A stretch of 64,000 nt of DNA from Andeanibacterium fulvum. Its GTDB lineage: Bacteria; Pseudomonadota; Alphaproteobacteria; Sphingomonadales; Sphingomonadaceae. The notes beneath the pieces were generated by a model that made no database searches, was not told the DNA's origin, and saw only the letters and a program-made list of their open reading frames with translations. A program made the translations under genes and the position numbers. Below, in pieces: positions 50,377 to 59,203 of the stretch. Within the stretch, counting starts at the first letter, position 1, and the number at the start of each line of letters is the position of its first letter. The DNA lies in NCBI RefSeq assembly GCF_037154085.1, contig NZ_JBANRM010000003.1, forward strand, positions 434,001 through 498,000. Reading direction: 5' to 3'.

Positions 50377-51147
50377 GTGGACGCCCTGATCCTGGCAGCC
50401 GGCTTGGGAAGCCGGTTGCGCAACCTTTCGGACTGCAAGCCGCTGACGCCGGTTGCCGGTATCAGCCTGCTCGAACTGGGCGTTCGGCAGGCTGCGCGTG
50501 CTGGCGCGGGTCGGGTAGTCGTCGTGACGGGACATGAGGCCGCCAGGATCGAAGCTGCCCTGCCCGCGATTTCGCGACAAGCCGGGCTGCCGGTCGAAGC
50601 CGTACGTGTGGCGGACTGGTCGCTGCCGAACGGACACTCTGTGCTTGCCGGCGCCAGCGTGGTCGACGGCGAATATCTGCTGACGATGGCAGACCATATC
50701 TTTTCCCTGCCGATCCTGCGCGCACTGAAAAGGCAGGGCACCCCCGATCGCGGTGTGACTCTCGCCATCGACCGGAAAACCGATAATCCACTCGTGGATC
50801 CTGAGGATGCAACCTGGGTGAAGACCGGACCTGACGGGCGCATTCGCGCTATCGGCAAGACAATCCCGGATTTCGACGCGGTCGATTGCGGCGCCTTCCT
50901 CGCAACGCCTGAACTCGCCGAAGCCATCGCGGAAGCCATCGCGATGGGGCTGCCCGGCAGCCTTTCCGATGGAATGCAGCGCCTCGCGGACAGGGGGCGA
51001 GCCGCAACCATGGACATCGGCGACGCCTGGTGGATCGATGTGGACGATCCCGCCGCCCACGCCAGGGCGGAAATTGGCGTACGCCTTCACCTTGGCGATG
51101 TGTTCGAACAGGCAGGGACGCCTGGGTGTGCAGTTCCCGCATCATGA
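50377..51147 (+). CDS. Nucleotidyltransferase, probable CTP:inositol-1-phosphate cytidylyltransferase
   Basis: 256 aa. The opening MDALILAAGLGSRLRNLSDC with CKPLTPVAG is the sugar-nucleotidyltransferase signature (G-x-G-x-R...K-P). MADHIFSLPIL gives the catalytic acidic motif, and DCGAFLATPEL and WWIDVDDPAAHARAE follow the layout of IPCT domains of archaeal/bacterial bifunctional IPCT-DIPPS enzymes. Position directly after inositol-phosphate synthase supports CDP-inositol formation; this is inference, other NDP-sugars remain possible. Start is GTG 50377 with GGTGGA upstream; its stop overlaps the next gene (ATGA). Confidence 0.83.
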   Translation: MDALILAAGLGSRLRNLSDCKPLTPVAGISLLELGVRQAARAGAGRVVVVTGHEAARIEAALPAISRQAGLPVEAVRVADWSLPNGHSVLAGASVVDGEYLLTMADHIFSLPILRALKRQGTPDRGVTLAIDRKTDNPLVDPEDATWVKTGPDGRIRAIGKTIPDFDAVDCGAFLATPELAEAIAEAIAMGLPGSLSDGMQRLADRGRAATMDIGDAWWIDVDDPAAHARAEIGVRLHLGDVFEQAGTPGCAVPAS

Positions 51148-52385
51148 GCGAACGCCCCCTGCTCCTTGACGTTACGCGGCTGATCTCCCGCAGTTGGACC
51201 GGTCGGCGCTCGACCGGCATCGATCGCGTGTGCAACGCCTATCTCGATCACTTCGCCCCACGCGCGCAGGCCGTGGTGCAACACCGGGGCGTGTTCCGGA
51301 TTCTTACAAAGCGCCATTCCGATGCTCTGTTCGACATGCTGCGCGAAGACGATGCACCGTTCCGTCGCCGCCTCGCCAGCCTTACTCCGGCGGCGATTGC
51401 AGCGGGCAAATCGCACGTCGATGGCCACGCCACGACCTATATCAACGTCAGCCACACCGATTTCGATCTCGACAGCCACGTGCGCTGGAGCCAGGCATGC
51501 GGCTTCCGCTCAGTCTATCTGATCCACGACCTCATCCCACTGACCCATGGGGAGCACTGTCGCCCTCACGCTATACGCCGCCATCGTGGGCGCGTGCAGA
51601 ACGCTTTACGCCACGCATCGGGGATCATCGTCAATTCGGCGGCCACAGCAAACGATCTCGCGGGGTTCTCCACGCGGGAAAAGCTTCCTTCGCCACCGGT
51701 TCTGGTCGCTCGATTGGCAGGAGCCAGTCTTGCAGTCCGGCCATCCGCACTAGGCACGCAAGAGCCCTATTTTCTGTGCGTCGGTACGATCGAGCCGCGC
51801 AAGAACCATCTCATGCTGCTCGATCTGTGGCAAAATCTTGCCGCTCGGATGGGCAAGACGGCGGTTCCCCGGCTGATCATCGTCGGCCAATGGGGTGCCA
51901 ATTCCGGGGCGGTCCGCCAAAAGCTGCAGGATTGTGCTGGCCTGGGGGACCGTGTGCTCCTGCTGGAGAACTGCGGCGATGCAGCACTGGGCGACTGGAT
52001 CGCCGGCGCGCGCGCCTTGCTGATGCCCACTCTTGCCGAGGGTTTCGGTCTACCGATGGTAGAGGCGCTGCGACTGGGAACACCGGTCATCGCCAGTGAC
52101 CTGCCCTGCTTCAAGGAAATCGGAGAGGGTATTCCCACTCTCATCGCCCCTCATGACATCGCAGCATGGGATCGCGCCATCCTCGATTTCATGGCCGACA
52201 GTCCCGAACGCCTGCGTCAGCTTGCACTTTTGCGCGCCTATCGCCCTACGAGCTGGAAGTCGCATTTCGCACAGGTGGATAACTGGTTGCCCACTCTGCC
52301 CCAGCGCCACCAGCCTCTTGCAGCCGCCGTATGTGATCCATCCGGCGATCCTTCCTTCTCCGAAGCGGGAAGACTCCGTGCTTAA
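51144..52385 (+). CDS. GT4-family glycosyltransferase
   Basis: 413 aa GT-B enzyme. N-terminal domain includes DVTRLISRSWTGRRSTGIDR, VYLIHDLIPLTHGEH and GIIVNSAATANDLAGF. The C-terminal donor domain has FLCVGTIEPRKNHLMLL and E-x7-E in LAEGFGLPMVEALRLGTPVI. This is the capsule-cluster type that opens with R-x-S-x-T-G-I-x-R. It starts with an ATGA overlap on the nucleotidyltransferase gene; the open frame from 51030 is in another register of that gene. Its 3' end overlaps the KpsE-like gene by 8 bp. Confidence 0.9.
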   Translation: MSERPLLLDVTRLISRSWTGRRSTGIDRVCNAYLDHFAPRAQAVVQHRGVFRILTKRHSDALFDMLREDDAPFRRRLASLTPAAIAAGKSHVDGHATTYINVSHTDFDLDSHVRWSQACGFRSVYLIHDLIPLTHGEHCRPHAIRRHRGRVQNALRHASGIIVNSAATANDLAGFSTREKLPSPPVLVARLAGASLAVRPSALGTQEPYFLCVGTIEPRKNHLMLLDLWQNLAARMGKTAVPRLIIVGQWGANSGAVRQKLQDCAGLGDRVLLLENCGDAALGDWIAGARALLMPTLAEGFGLPMVEALRLGTPVIASDLPCFKEIGEGIPTLIAPHDIAAWDRAILDFMADSPERLRQLALLRAYRPTSWKSHFAQVDNWLPTLPQRHQPLAAAVCDPSGDPSFSEAGRLRA

Positions 52386-53472
52386 GCGCTTCAAATTCCT
52401 CAGCCCGATCTTCGTAGTCACCGTCCTCGTACCGACGGCGCTGGCTGTGCTGTATTTCGGACTGCTCTCGGACGACGTCTATGTCTCTGAATCCCGCTTC
52501 GTCGTTCGGAGCCCCAGCCGCTCGGGCATCTCTCCACTCGGAATGGTGCTGAGCGGCGGTGGGCTCACTGGCTCGAGCGAGGAAAGCAACGCAGTCAGCG
52601 AATATCTGCAATCGCGCCGAGCGATGGAGGACACTGACCGGGACGGCCTGCTCCGCAGGGCTTACGGCAATCCCGCCATATTCTGGCTGGATCGCTTTGG
52701 CGGCTATTCCGGAACCAGTCGGGAAGAACTCTACGAATATTTCCAGGGCAAGCTTGCTGTCGATGACGAGGCGACGACGCAGGTCACCCGCCTGACCGTA
52801 CGTGCCTATGACCCGAAGCAGGCGCAGACCATCAATGCCCGCCTGCTCAATCAGGCCGAGACTTTAGTGAACAGGCTGTCCGACCGCTCCCGCGCGGACG
52901 CTGTCGCGGCCGCCAGCGCCGAACTTGAAGAGGCAAAGAACAGCGCCCGCAAGGCTGCACTGGCACTGGGCCAGTATCGTAACCGCAAGGGGATCATCGA
53001 TCCCGAGAAGGAAGCCACCGTCCGCCTGCAGATGATTTCCAAACTGCAGGATGAACTCATCGCCACGCGGACGCAGCTTCAGCAGATGCAGGCATTTACG
53101 CCGCAGGCGTCGCAAATCCCCTATCTGCGCAAGCGCATTACCTCGCTGGAGGGCGAGATCGGCCAGCAAATGTCGGGCATTGCAGGCGGCACCAACTCAC
53201 TTTCCTCCAATGCGCCCGAATACCAGCGCCTGCTGGTCGATTCCGAACTAGCCGAAAAGCAGGTCGCGGCAGCACTCGCCTCGCTGGAGGATGCGCGCAG
53301 TGAAGCACGCCGCAAGCGGGCCTATGTCGAGCGCATTTCCGACCCGTCCCTGCCCGATTATCCGGCCGAACCGCGCCGCATCCGGGGAATCCTCGCCACG
53401 CTCATCCTGGGCCTTCTGGCCTGGGGCGTACTCTCCACCCTGATCGTGGGTATCCGGGAGCATCGAGACTGA
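52378..53472 (+). CDS. KpsE/BexC/CtrB-like capsule export inner-membrane protein
   Basis: 364 aa with membrane helices at both ends (IFVVTVLVPTALAVLYFGLL and ILATLILGLLAWGVLSTLIV) and a periplasmic coiled coil (about residues 180-330). The motif SRFVVRSPSRSG near the first helix is typical of the PCP-3 family that works with ABC capsule exporters. GTG at 52378 with GCGGGAAG upstream was chosen, since MTCP... in the longer frame is out of family. It ends with a TGATG coupling to the permease gene. With KpsM, KpsT and KpsD-like genes it completes an ABC-dependent capsule exporter. Confidence 0.9.
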   Translation: MLKRFKFLSPIFVVTVLVPTALAVLYFGLLSDDVYVSESRFVVRSPSRSGISPLGMVLSGGGLTGSSEESNAVSEYLQSRRAMEDTDRDGLLRRAYGNPAIFWLDRFGGYSGTSREELYEYFQGKLAVDDEATTQVTRLTVRAYDPKQAQTINARLLNQAETLVNRLSDRSRADAVAAASAELEEAKNSARKAALALGQYRNRKGIIDPEKEATVRLQMISKLQDELIATRTQLQQMQAFTPQASQIPYLRKRITSLEGEIGQQMSGIAGGTNSLSSNAPEYQRLLVDSELAEKQVAAALASLEDARSEARRKRAYVERISDPSLPDYPAEPRRIRGILATLILGLLAWGVLSTLIVGIREHRD

Positions 53473-54275
53473 TGGCCAGCGCAGCAATCAGTCCGCCATC
53501 CTTCAGGGAAAGCTGGCGCGTCCAGATGCGTATCCTCGGCGCCCTGCTCGTGCGCGAGATGCTGACCCGTTACGGCCGCCACAATATCGGCTTTCTGTGG
53601 CTGTTCGTGGAGCCGATGATCTTCACGCTGGGCGTCACGGCCTTGTGGACTGCGACCAAGTCCGTGCACGGCAGCAATCTGCCGATCGTGGCCTTCGCAC
53701 TCACCGGCTATTCTAGCGTCCTGCTCTGGCGCAACATGCCCGGTCGCTGCATTGGCGCGCTGTGGAACAATCTTGCTTTGATGTATCACAGCAATATCAA
53801 GGTGCTGGACATCTATGTTGCGCGCCTGATCCTTGAATTCGGCGGTGCGACGATCTCTTTTGCCACGCTGAGCGTGGTGTTCATCAGCATTGGCTGGCTC
53901 GACCCGCCTCAGGACATACTGAAAGTGGCAGGCGGATGGTTTACCATCGCCTGGTTCGGTTCGGCTCTGGCCATCGCGCTTGGCGCGCTTTCCCACGAAA
54001 GCGAACTGGTCGACAAGCTGTGGCATCCGGCTTCCTATCTGATCTTCCCGCTCTCCGGTTCGGCCTTCATGGTCGATGCCCTGCCCAAGCTGGCCCAGGA
54101 AATCGTGCTCTACATCCCTATGGTTCATGGGGTTGAAATGGTGCGCGAAGGCTATTTCGGCGCCCGTGCTCATGCCCATTACGATCTGGGCTACGTCCTG
54201 CCCTTCTCCTTGGTGCTGACGTTCGTCGCCCTGCTTCTGGTGCGCTGGGTGGCGCGAAGGGTGGTACCCGAATGA
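53472..54275 (+). CDS. ABC-2 type capsule polysaccharide export permease (KpsM-like)
   Basis: 267 aa with six membrane helices. The cytoplasmic N-terminus contains LLVREMLTRYGRHNIGFLWL, the classic R-E-x3-R-Y-x4-G-x2-W motif of KpsM/Wzm permeases, followed by LWTATKSVHGSNLPIVAFALT-type loops. The ATG is one base into the KpsE stop (TGATG), and the stop overlaps the ATPase gene start (ATGA). It forms the membrane channel that carries a lipid-linked polysaccharide from the cytoplasm. Confidence 0.93.
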   Translation: MASAAISPPSFRESWRVQMRILGALLVREMLTRYGRHNIGFLWLFVEPMIFTLGVTALWTATKSVHGSNLPIVAFALTGYSSVLLWRNMPGRCIGALWNNLALMYHSNIKVLDIYVARLILEFGGATISFATLSVVFISIGWLDPPQDILKVAGGWFTIAWFGSALAIALGALSHESELVDKLWHPASYLIFPLSGSAFMVDALPKLAQEIVLYIPMVHGVEMVREGYFGARAHAHYDLGYVLPFSLVLTFVALLLVRWVARRVVPE

Positions 54276-54970
54276 TTACCCTGCGCGACGTCCGCAAGAT
54301 CTACCAAACCCGCCATGGGGACAAGCTGGTGCTGAACGGCATCGGCTTTGATCTGGCCAAGGGGGAACGGCTTGGTGTGCTGGGCCGCAACGGTGCAGGC
54401 AAATCCACTATGGTGCGCCTTATCAGCGGAGCGGAAAGGCAGACTTCGGGTTCGATCGAGCGGCACATGTCCGTCTCATGGCCCCTCGCTTTCGGCGGTG
54501 CCTTCCAGCACATGCTGACCGGAGTGGACAATGTCCGGTTCATCAGCCGCATCTACAAACAGGACTTCGAGCGCAATCTGGCTTTCGTGGAAGATTTCGC
54601 CGAGCTCGGGCCCTATCTGCGCGAGCCGGTGCGCACCTATTCATCCGGCATGCGGGCGCGACTGGCCTTCGCCATCTCCATGATCATCGAGTTCGATTGC
54701 TTCCTGATCGACGAGATCGGCGCGGTGGGCGACGCACGCTTCCACGAGCGCTGCGATTACGAGCTGTTCGAGAAGCGAGCGGATCGGGCCATGGTGATCA
54801 TCTCCCACGATGCAGCCTATGTCCGCGATCATTGCACCCGTTTCGCCGTGCTCCACGACGCGAAGCTGGAACTCTATGACGATTTCGAAGCCGCCTATGC
54901 CGACTTCAAGGAACTGATCGGCTGGAAGCCGCCGCCCGGCTGGCCTCAAGTGGAGGTTCCGACAGCATGA
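54272..54970 (+). CDS. ABC transporter ATPase for capsule export (KpsT-like)
   Basis: 232 aa. Walker A GRNGAGKST, signature YSSGMRARLAF, Walker B CFLIDEIGAVGD and H-loop IISHD. The Y-S-S-G-M-R-A-R-L form of the signature and missing strong Q-loop context are typical of KpsT/BexA/CtrD ATPases. There is no C-terminal carbohydrate-binding domain as seen in Wzt. Overlaps both its neighbours by 4 bp. Confidence 0.94.
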   Translation: MITLRDVRKIYQTRHGDKLVLNGIGFDLAKGERLGVLGRNGAGKSTMVRLISGAERQTSGSIERHMSVSWPLAFGGAFQHMLTGVDNVRFISRIYKQDFERNLAFVEDFAELGPYLREPVRTYSSGMRARLAFAISMIIEFDCFLIDEIGAVGDARFHERCDYELFEKRADRAMVIISHDAAYVRDHCTRFAVLHDAKLELYDDFEAAYADFKELIGWKPPPGWPQVEVPTA

Positions 54971-55848
54971 TCGGCCTGCTCTTCAAGCGAAGCCTGCGAG
55001 AGGAAGGTGTGCAGATCGACAGTCGGCGCGAACCCGACCTGTTCAGCCCGGTATCGCAGGCCTGCACCCAGCGGCAAATGGCGGAGCCCGCCTATGCCTA
55101 TTGGTGCGCCCAGATTGCCGAAGAACCACGCACACACCGCAAGCAATGGGAATTCTGCTACATCCTGCAGGTCCTGTGCCGACACGGGATGCTGGCACCG
55201 GGACTTAAGGGACTTGGCTTCGGCGTGGGTGGAGAACCGCTAGCCTCCGTCTTCGCCGCCCGCGGCGTCAGCGTGCTCGCCACCGATCTGGAACCCCAGC
55301 GCGCGCTCGAAAGCGGCTGGGTCGACACTGCGCAGCATGCCGCAAGCAAAGCGGAATTGAACGCCCGTGCGCTGTGCGCCCCCGAACCATTCGAACGGCT
55401 GGTCGATTTCCGCTTCATGGACATGAATGCGATCGATGGAGACCTGAAGGAAGCATTCGATTTCTGCTGGTCCGCCTGTGCGCTCGAGCATCTCGGTTCG
55501 ATCGAACAGGGGCTCGATTTCATTGCGAACTCGGTCGACTGTCTGCGCCCCGGCGGGCTGGCAGTGCATACCACCGAATTCAACTGTAGCAGCAACCGCG
55601 ACACGCTGGATCATGCATCCACCGTTCTGTTCCGCCGCAAGGATTTTCTGCACCTGGCAGACCGCCTGGCGAAGCAGGGTTGCGCGCTGGATTTCAATTT
55701 CAACCTCGGCAAGCAGCCACTGGACCACCATGTAGACCTGCCTCCCTACAGCGTGGACAATCATCTCAAGCTGCAGATCGGCCGCTGGACCACCACGTCC
55801 TTCGGCATAGTCGTGCGCAAAGCCGGTCAGGCAGAGGCCCCTCGATGA
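54967..55848 (+). CDS. SAM-dependent methyltransferase-like protein of the capsule operon
   Basis: 293 aa. A Rossmann core is suggested by GLKGLGFGVGGEPLASVFAA (SAM loop), VSVLATDLEPQ (acidic ribose-binding residue) and DFCWSACALEHLGSIEQGLD with CLRPGGLAVHTTEF. It likely methylates a capsule sugar or chain end; terminal methylation can control length in ABC-exported polymers, but that role is unproven here. ATGA overlaps at both ends confirm operon membership. Confidence 0.8.
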   Translation: MIGLLFKRSLREEGVQIDSRREPDLFSPVSQACTQRQMAEPAYAYWCAQIAEEPRTHRKQWEFCYILQVLCRHGMLAPGLKGLGFGVGGEPLASVFAARGVSVLATDLEPQRALESGWVDTAQHAASKAELNARALCAPEPFERLVDFRFMDMNAIDGDLKEAFDFCWSACALEHLGSIEQGLDFIANSVDCLRPGGLAVHTTEFNCSSNRDTLDHASTVLFRRKDFLHLADRLAKQGCALDFNFNLGKQPLDHHVDLPPYSVDNHLKLQIGRWTTTSFGIVVRKAGQAEAPR

Positions 55849-57158
55849 AGACGGTCCTCATCGATGGATATAATCTCGGACTGGAAAAGGGCACCGGTGT
55901 CGCCACTTATGCCCGCAATCTCAGCCGCGAGATCGGTCAGCTCGGGCACAAGGTGTCAGTGCTGTACGGCAACCGCTCATCCAGTTCGCGGGATCCGTTA
56001 CTTCGGGAGATCACCTTCTTCGATAGTACGCCCGACCGGCGCAAGGGCGTGCTCAAATGGCTGAACGTGGCGCATCATGCCCTGCGCGGGCCGCTGGGGC
56101 GGAGCGCCGTGGACGTGCCGATGACCGGACGGGTCATTTCGCGCAGTTTTGCCGCCCGGATGCCGCATCACGATCGGATTCTCAATTCGCCCGACCTGTT
56201 CAGGCGTTCGCAGGATTCTTTTCGTCTCTGGGGCAAGCTGGGCGAGGTCCGTCTGCCGGACACGCCCGATCTGGTGCACTGGACCTATCCCATCCCGCTC
56301 CGGGTGCGGCGTTGTCCGAATATCTATACCCTACACGATATCGTGCCACTGCGCCTGCCCTACACGACGCTGGACGACAAGCGCAGCTATCTGAAGCTCA
56401 TGCGTCGGCTGGACGCCAGCGCTGACCATATCGTTACAGTCTCGGAGAATTCGCGCCGCGACCTGATCGAGATTGCGGGAATTTCGTCCGAGCGGGTAAC
56501 CAACACCTATCAGTCGGTCAGCATTCCCGCTTCACTGCGCGAAAAGGCGGAAGAGCAGGTCGCCCGGGAAATCGAAGGCTTCGCCGGAACGGCCTATAAA
56601 GGATATTTTCTGTTCTTCGGCTCGATCGAGCCCAAGAAGAATGTCGGCCGAATTATCGAGGCCTACCTTGCCAGCACGACCAATGCCCCACTCGTAATCC
56701 TCGGGGCTCAGGCATGGAAATCCACTGCCGAACTGCAATTGCTCGATGCCCTTTCCACTCGCGCGGTCAGCGTATCGCGTCACGATGGCACCGCCCGCAA
56801 GCAGATCATCCACCTGCCCTATGCTCCCTTCGGCCTCCTCGTCAGCATGATCCGGGGCGCAAGAGCCGTCCTGTTTCCGTCGCTCTACGAAGGTTTCGGC
56901 TTGCCGGTACTGGAAGCCATGCTGCTGGGAACACCGGTAATCTGTTCAGACACCTCTTCGCTTCCGGAAGTTGCGGGCGATGCCGCGCTGATGGTCGATC
57001 CCTACGATGCGGCCGCCATCAGCGCCGCCATTCGGCAAATCGACGAAGATGCCGACCTGCGCGAGGAGCTAGGTCGGCGCGGGCTGGCTCAGGCCGCGCG
57101 TTTCTCTCCCGAGGCTCATCGCGACCGTCTCCACGCCGTCTACCAGAGGTTACTGTGA
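55845..57158 (+). CDS. GT4-family glycosyltransferase
   Basis: 437 aa GT-B enzyme. N-terminal LIDGYNLGLEKGTGVATYAR; middle YTLHDIVPLRLPYTTLDD and IVTVSENSRRDLIEIAG; donor domain YFLFFGSIEPKKNVGRII and E-x7-E in SLYEGFGLPVLEAMLLGTPVI. ATG 55845 overlaps the methyltransferase stop; the frame is open back to 55680 without homology. Its stop overlaps the export-lipoprotein start (GTGA). It likely builds the capsule repeat together with the enzymes at 51144 and 59204. Confidence 0.9.
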   Translation: MKTVLIDGYNLGLEKGTGVATYARNLSREIGQLGHKVSVLYGNRSSSSRDPLLREITFFDSTPDRRKGVLKWLNVAHHALRGPLGRSAVDVPMTGRVISRSFAARMPHHDRILNSPDLFRRSQDSFRLWGKLGEVRLPDTPDLVHWTYPIPLRVRRCPNIYTLHDIVPLRLPYTTLDDKRSYLKLMRRLDASADHIVTVSENSRRDLIEIAGISSERVTNTYQSVSIPASLREKAEEQVAREIEGFAGTAYKGYFLFFGSIEPKKNVGRIIEAYLASTTNAPLVILGAQAWKSTAELQLLDALSTRAVSVSRHDGTARKQIIHLPYAPFGLLVSMIRGARAVLFPSLYEGFGLPVLEAMLLGTPVICSDTSSLPEVAGDAALMVDPYDAAAISAAIRQIDEDADLREELGRRGLAQAARFSPEAHRDRLHAVYQRLL

Positions 57159-58342
57159 CCCGAACCGCCCGCCGTGCTCCTTCATTAGGCTTTGCAACGC
57201 TGCTGGCTGCAGGGGTGGTTCTATCCGGCTGCACATCCTTCGGTGCATCGGGGCCCTCGACTGCATCCGTGCGTTCGAGTGAAGAGAGCAGCTATGCCGA
57301 GGGCGATATCCAGATCGTCGAGCTAAACGATCTGGCAGTGAACCGCACGGCAAGCCTTAGTCGCGCGCGCAGCTTTGCCGAAGTTTTCGGAGATAGGGCG
57401 CCGACAGACACGGTGATCGGAACGGGCGATATCGTGGACATCGCGCTGTGGGAAGCACCTCCGGCCGTGCTGTTCGGCGCCACCTCGGTCGACGCCCGGC
57501 TCGCCGCCAACCCGATGATGGCGCAAAGCGCATCGATCCCCCAGCAAGTGGTGGGCGGAGACGGCACTATCTCCATCCCCTTTATCGGCTCAGTCCCGGC
57601 CGCAGGTAGAACACCAGCCCAACTGCAGCGCGAAATTGTCTCCCGCCTCTCAGGCAAGGCGCACGATCCGCAGGCAATCGTCAGGCTGGTACAGAACGAG
57701 GCCCGTAACGTGACGATCCTGGGTGAGGTCGCAGTCAGCAGACGTGTTCCCCTCAGCGCGAGAGGAGAGCGGCTGCTCGATGCGCTCGCGGCCGCGGGCG
57801 GACCGAAACAGCCAGTCGGCAAGACTACGGTGCAGCTATCGCGCGGAACTGCTGCCGCAAGCATGGCTCTCGACGCGATCATCAAAGATCCCGCACAGAA
57901 TGTCCGCCTGTCGCCCGACGACGTGGTGACCGTCCTGTTCCAGCCCTACAGCTTCATCGCTCTGGGCGCGGTCAACCAGAACGCCGAAGTGCCTTTCGAA
58001 GGTGCGGGACTGACACTGGCCCAGGCTCTCGGGCGCATCGGCGGCCTGCGCGATGAGCGGGCGGATATTCGCGGCGTGTTCGTCTTCCGTCTTGAAGATC
58101 CTGCCGCGCTTGCCCCGGAACAAGCCGCTGCCGCGCGGCAAACGGCGGATGGGAAAATTCCCGTGATTTACCGCCTGAACCTGGCCGACGCTTCCAGCTT
58201 CTTCACCGCGCAGAACTTCGCGATCCGGGACGACGATGTGCTCTACGTCTCCAACGCCCCGGCGGTCGACCTGCAGAAATTCCTTACGACCGTATCGAAC
58301 GCCGCCTTCTCGGTGATCGCCGTCGGTAATTCGCTGAACTGA
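57155..58342 (+). CDS. Capsule export outer-membrane lipoprotein (KpsD/BexD/Wza-like)
   Basis: 395 aa. The lipobox VVLSGCTS places the lipidated Cys at about residue 24. The Poly_export domain shows DTVIGTGDIVDIALWEAPPA and GGDGTISIPFIGSVPAAGRT; SLBB units follow around VTILGEVAVSRRVPLSARGE and FIALGAVNQNAEVPFEGAG. It makes the outer-membrane part of the exporter formed with KpsE/M/T-like proteins. GTG 57155 overlaps the previous stop and has AGAGGT upstream; the frame is open from 56714 but that part is not homologous. Confidence 0.92.
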   Translation: MTRTARRAPSLGFATLLAAGVVLSGCTSFGASGPSTASVRSSEESSYAEGDIQIVELNDLAVNRTASLSRARSFAEVFGDRAPTDTVIGTGDIVDIALWEAPPAVLFGATSVDARLAANPMMAQSASIPQQVVGGDGTISIPFIGSVPAAGRTPAQLQREIVSRLSGKAHDPQAIVRLVQNEARNVTILGEVAVSRRVPLSARGERLLDALAAAGGPKQPVGKTTVQLSRGTAAASMALDAIIKDPAQNVRLSPDDVVTVLFQPYSFIALGAVNQNAEVPFEGAGLTLAQALGRIGGLRDERADIRGVFVFRLEDPAALAPEQAAAARQTADGKIPVIYRLNLADASSFFTAQNFAIRDDDVLYVSNAPAVDLQKFLTTVSNAAFSVIAVGNSLN

Positions 58343-58358
58343 TTGGGGCAGAAAGAAC

Positions 58359-59186
58359 ATGACTGATACAGGCGACGATGCATTTGAGAATTTCAAGGCG
58401 GGCTATGCAAATTTAACCCGCGACGAGATTCAGCAGGACATGGATCGGCGCTACGAAACCGGCGACGCTTATCCGAACCCATCATATTGGATTCACGCCC
58501 ATCACCGTTCGCTTGAAACCCAGTTTGTCGAACTCATCGGCAACCGGGCCGACGGGAAGGACGTACTCGAGATCGGCTGCGGATCAGGCGGAATTGCGGC
58601 CCACCATCTCAAAGCGGCGAGGCACATTCTTGCCACCGACCTCTCCAGCGCCGCAATCGGCATCGCTCGTGATTTCTTCAAAGAGCAGACCAACACGGAA
58701 TTCATGCAGATCGGCGTGGAAGACATCGGTCAGCTGGGCAGGAAATTCGATGTCATAGTGAGCAAGGAAGTAATTGAGCATCTGATCGACCCGACGGTCA
58801 TGCTCAATCTAGCCTTTGAAACGCTGAATCCCGGCGGCTGCTTTATCCTCAGCACTCCAAACAAGGATAGCTTGCACCTGAGGGTCAATCGCCTTTTCGG
58901 TCGTGAGGATTTTGTCTGCTCTGGAGACCATATTCGGGAATTTACATATAAGGAAATGCAGGATCTGCTCGCCTCCGCCGGTTTCGTTCAGGAGGCTGCC
59001 GTGGGCGTGACCCTGCTGCCCTACCACTATGTCGATGGCGTCTTTCCCGACACCATAAGAAACGCAGAGGACTACAACGAAGAGTTCAACGAAATGCTGC
59101 AGGAACTGGGGCGACTTGCCGGTCCTGAATATGCGTTCGGATACATCATACGGTGCCGAAAACCGTATGATGTTCTTTCGCGCTGA
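58359..59186 (+). CDS. Class I SAM-dependent methyltransferase
   Basis: 275 aa. SAM motif DVLEIGCGSGGIAAHHLKAA, acidic post-motif ILATDLSSAAI, then FDVIVSKEVIEHLIDP (UbiG/Methyltransf_11 style) and LNPGGCFILSTPNKDSLHLR. It resembles O-methyltransferases acting on sugars or lipids. Base composition here is visibly more AT-rich than the flanks, hinting at separate ancestry. Lies 17 bp after the KpsD-like gene and 18 bp before the GT-TPR gene; same operon. Confidence 0.87.
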   Translation: MTDTGDDAFENFKAGYANLTRDEIQQDMDRRYETGDAYPNPSYWIHAHHRSLETQFVELIGNRADGKDVLEIGCGSGGIAAHHLKAARHILATDLSSAAIGIARDFFKEQTNTEFMQIGVEDIGQLGRKFDVIVSKEVIEHLIDPTVMLNLAFETLNPGGCFILSTPNKDSLHLRVNRLFGREDFVCSGDHIREFTYKEMQDLLASAGFVQEAAVGVTLLPYHYVDGVFPDTIRNAEDYNEEFNEMLQELGRLAGPEYAFGYIIRCRKPYDVLSR

Positions 59187-59203
59187 CATTCTCGAGAAGA
59201 ACC

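Noticed and set aside
49284..51017. 577-codon minus-strand frame across ino1 and the nucleotidyltransferase gene
   Set aside because: Lies over two genes with diagnostic motifs; no recognisable domain.
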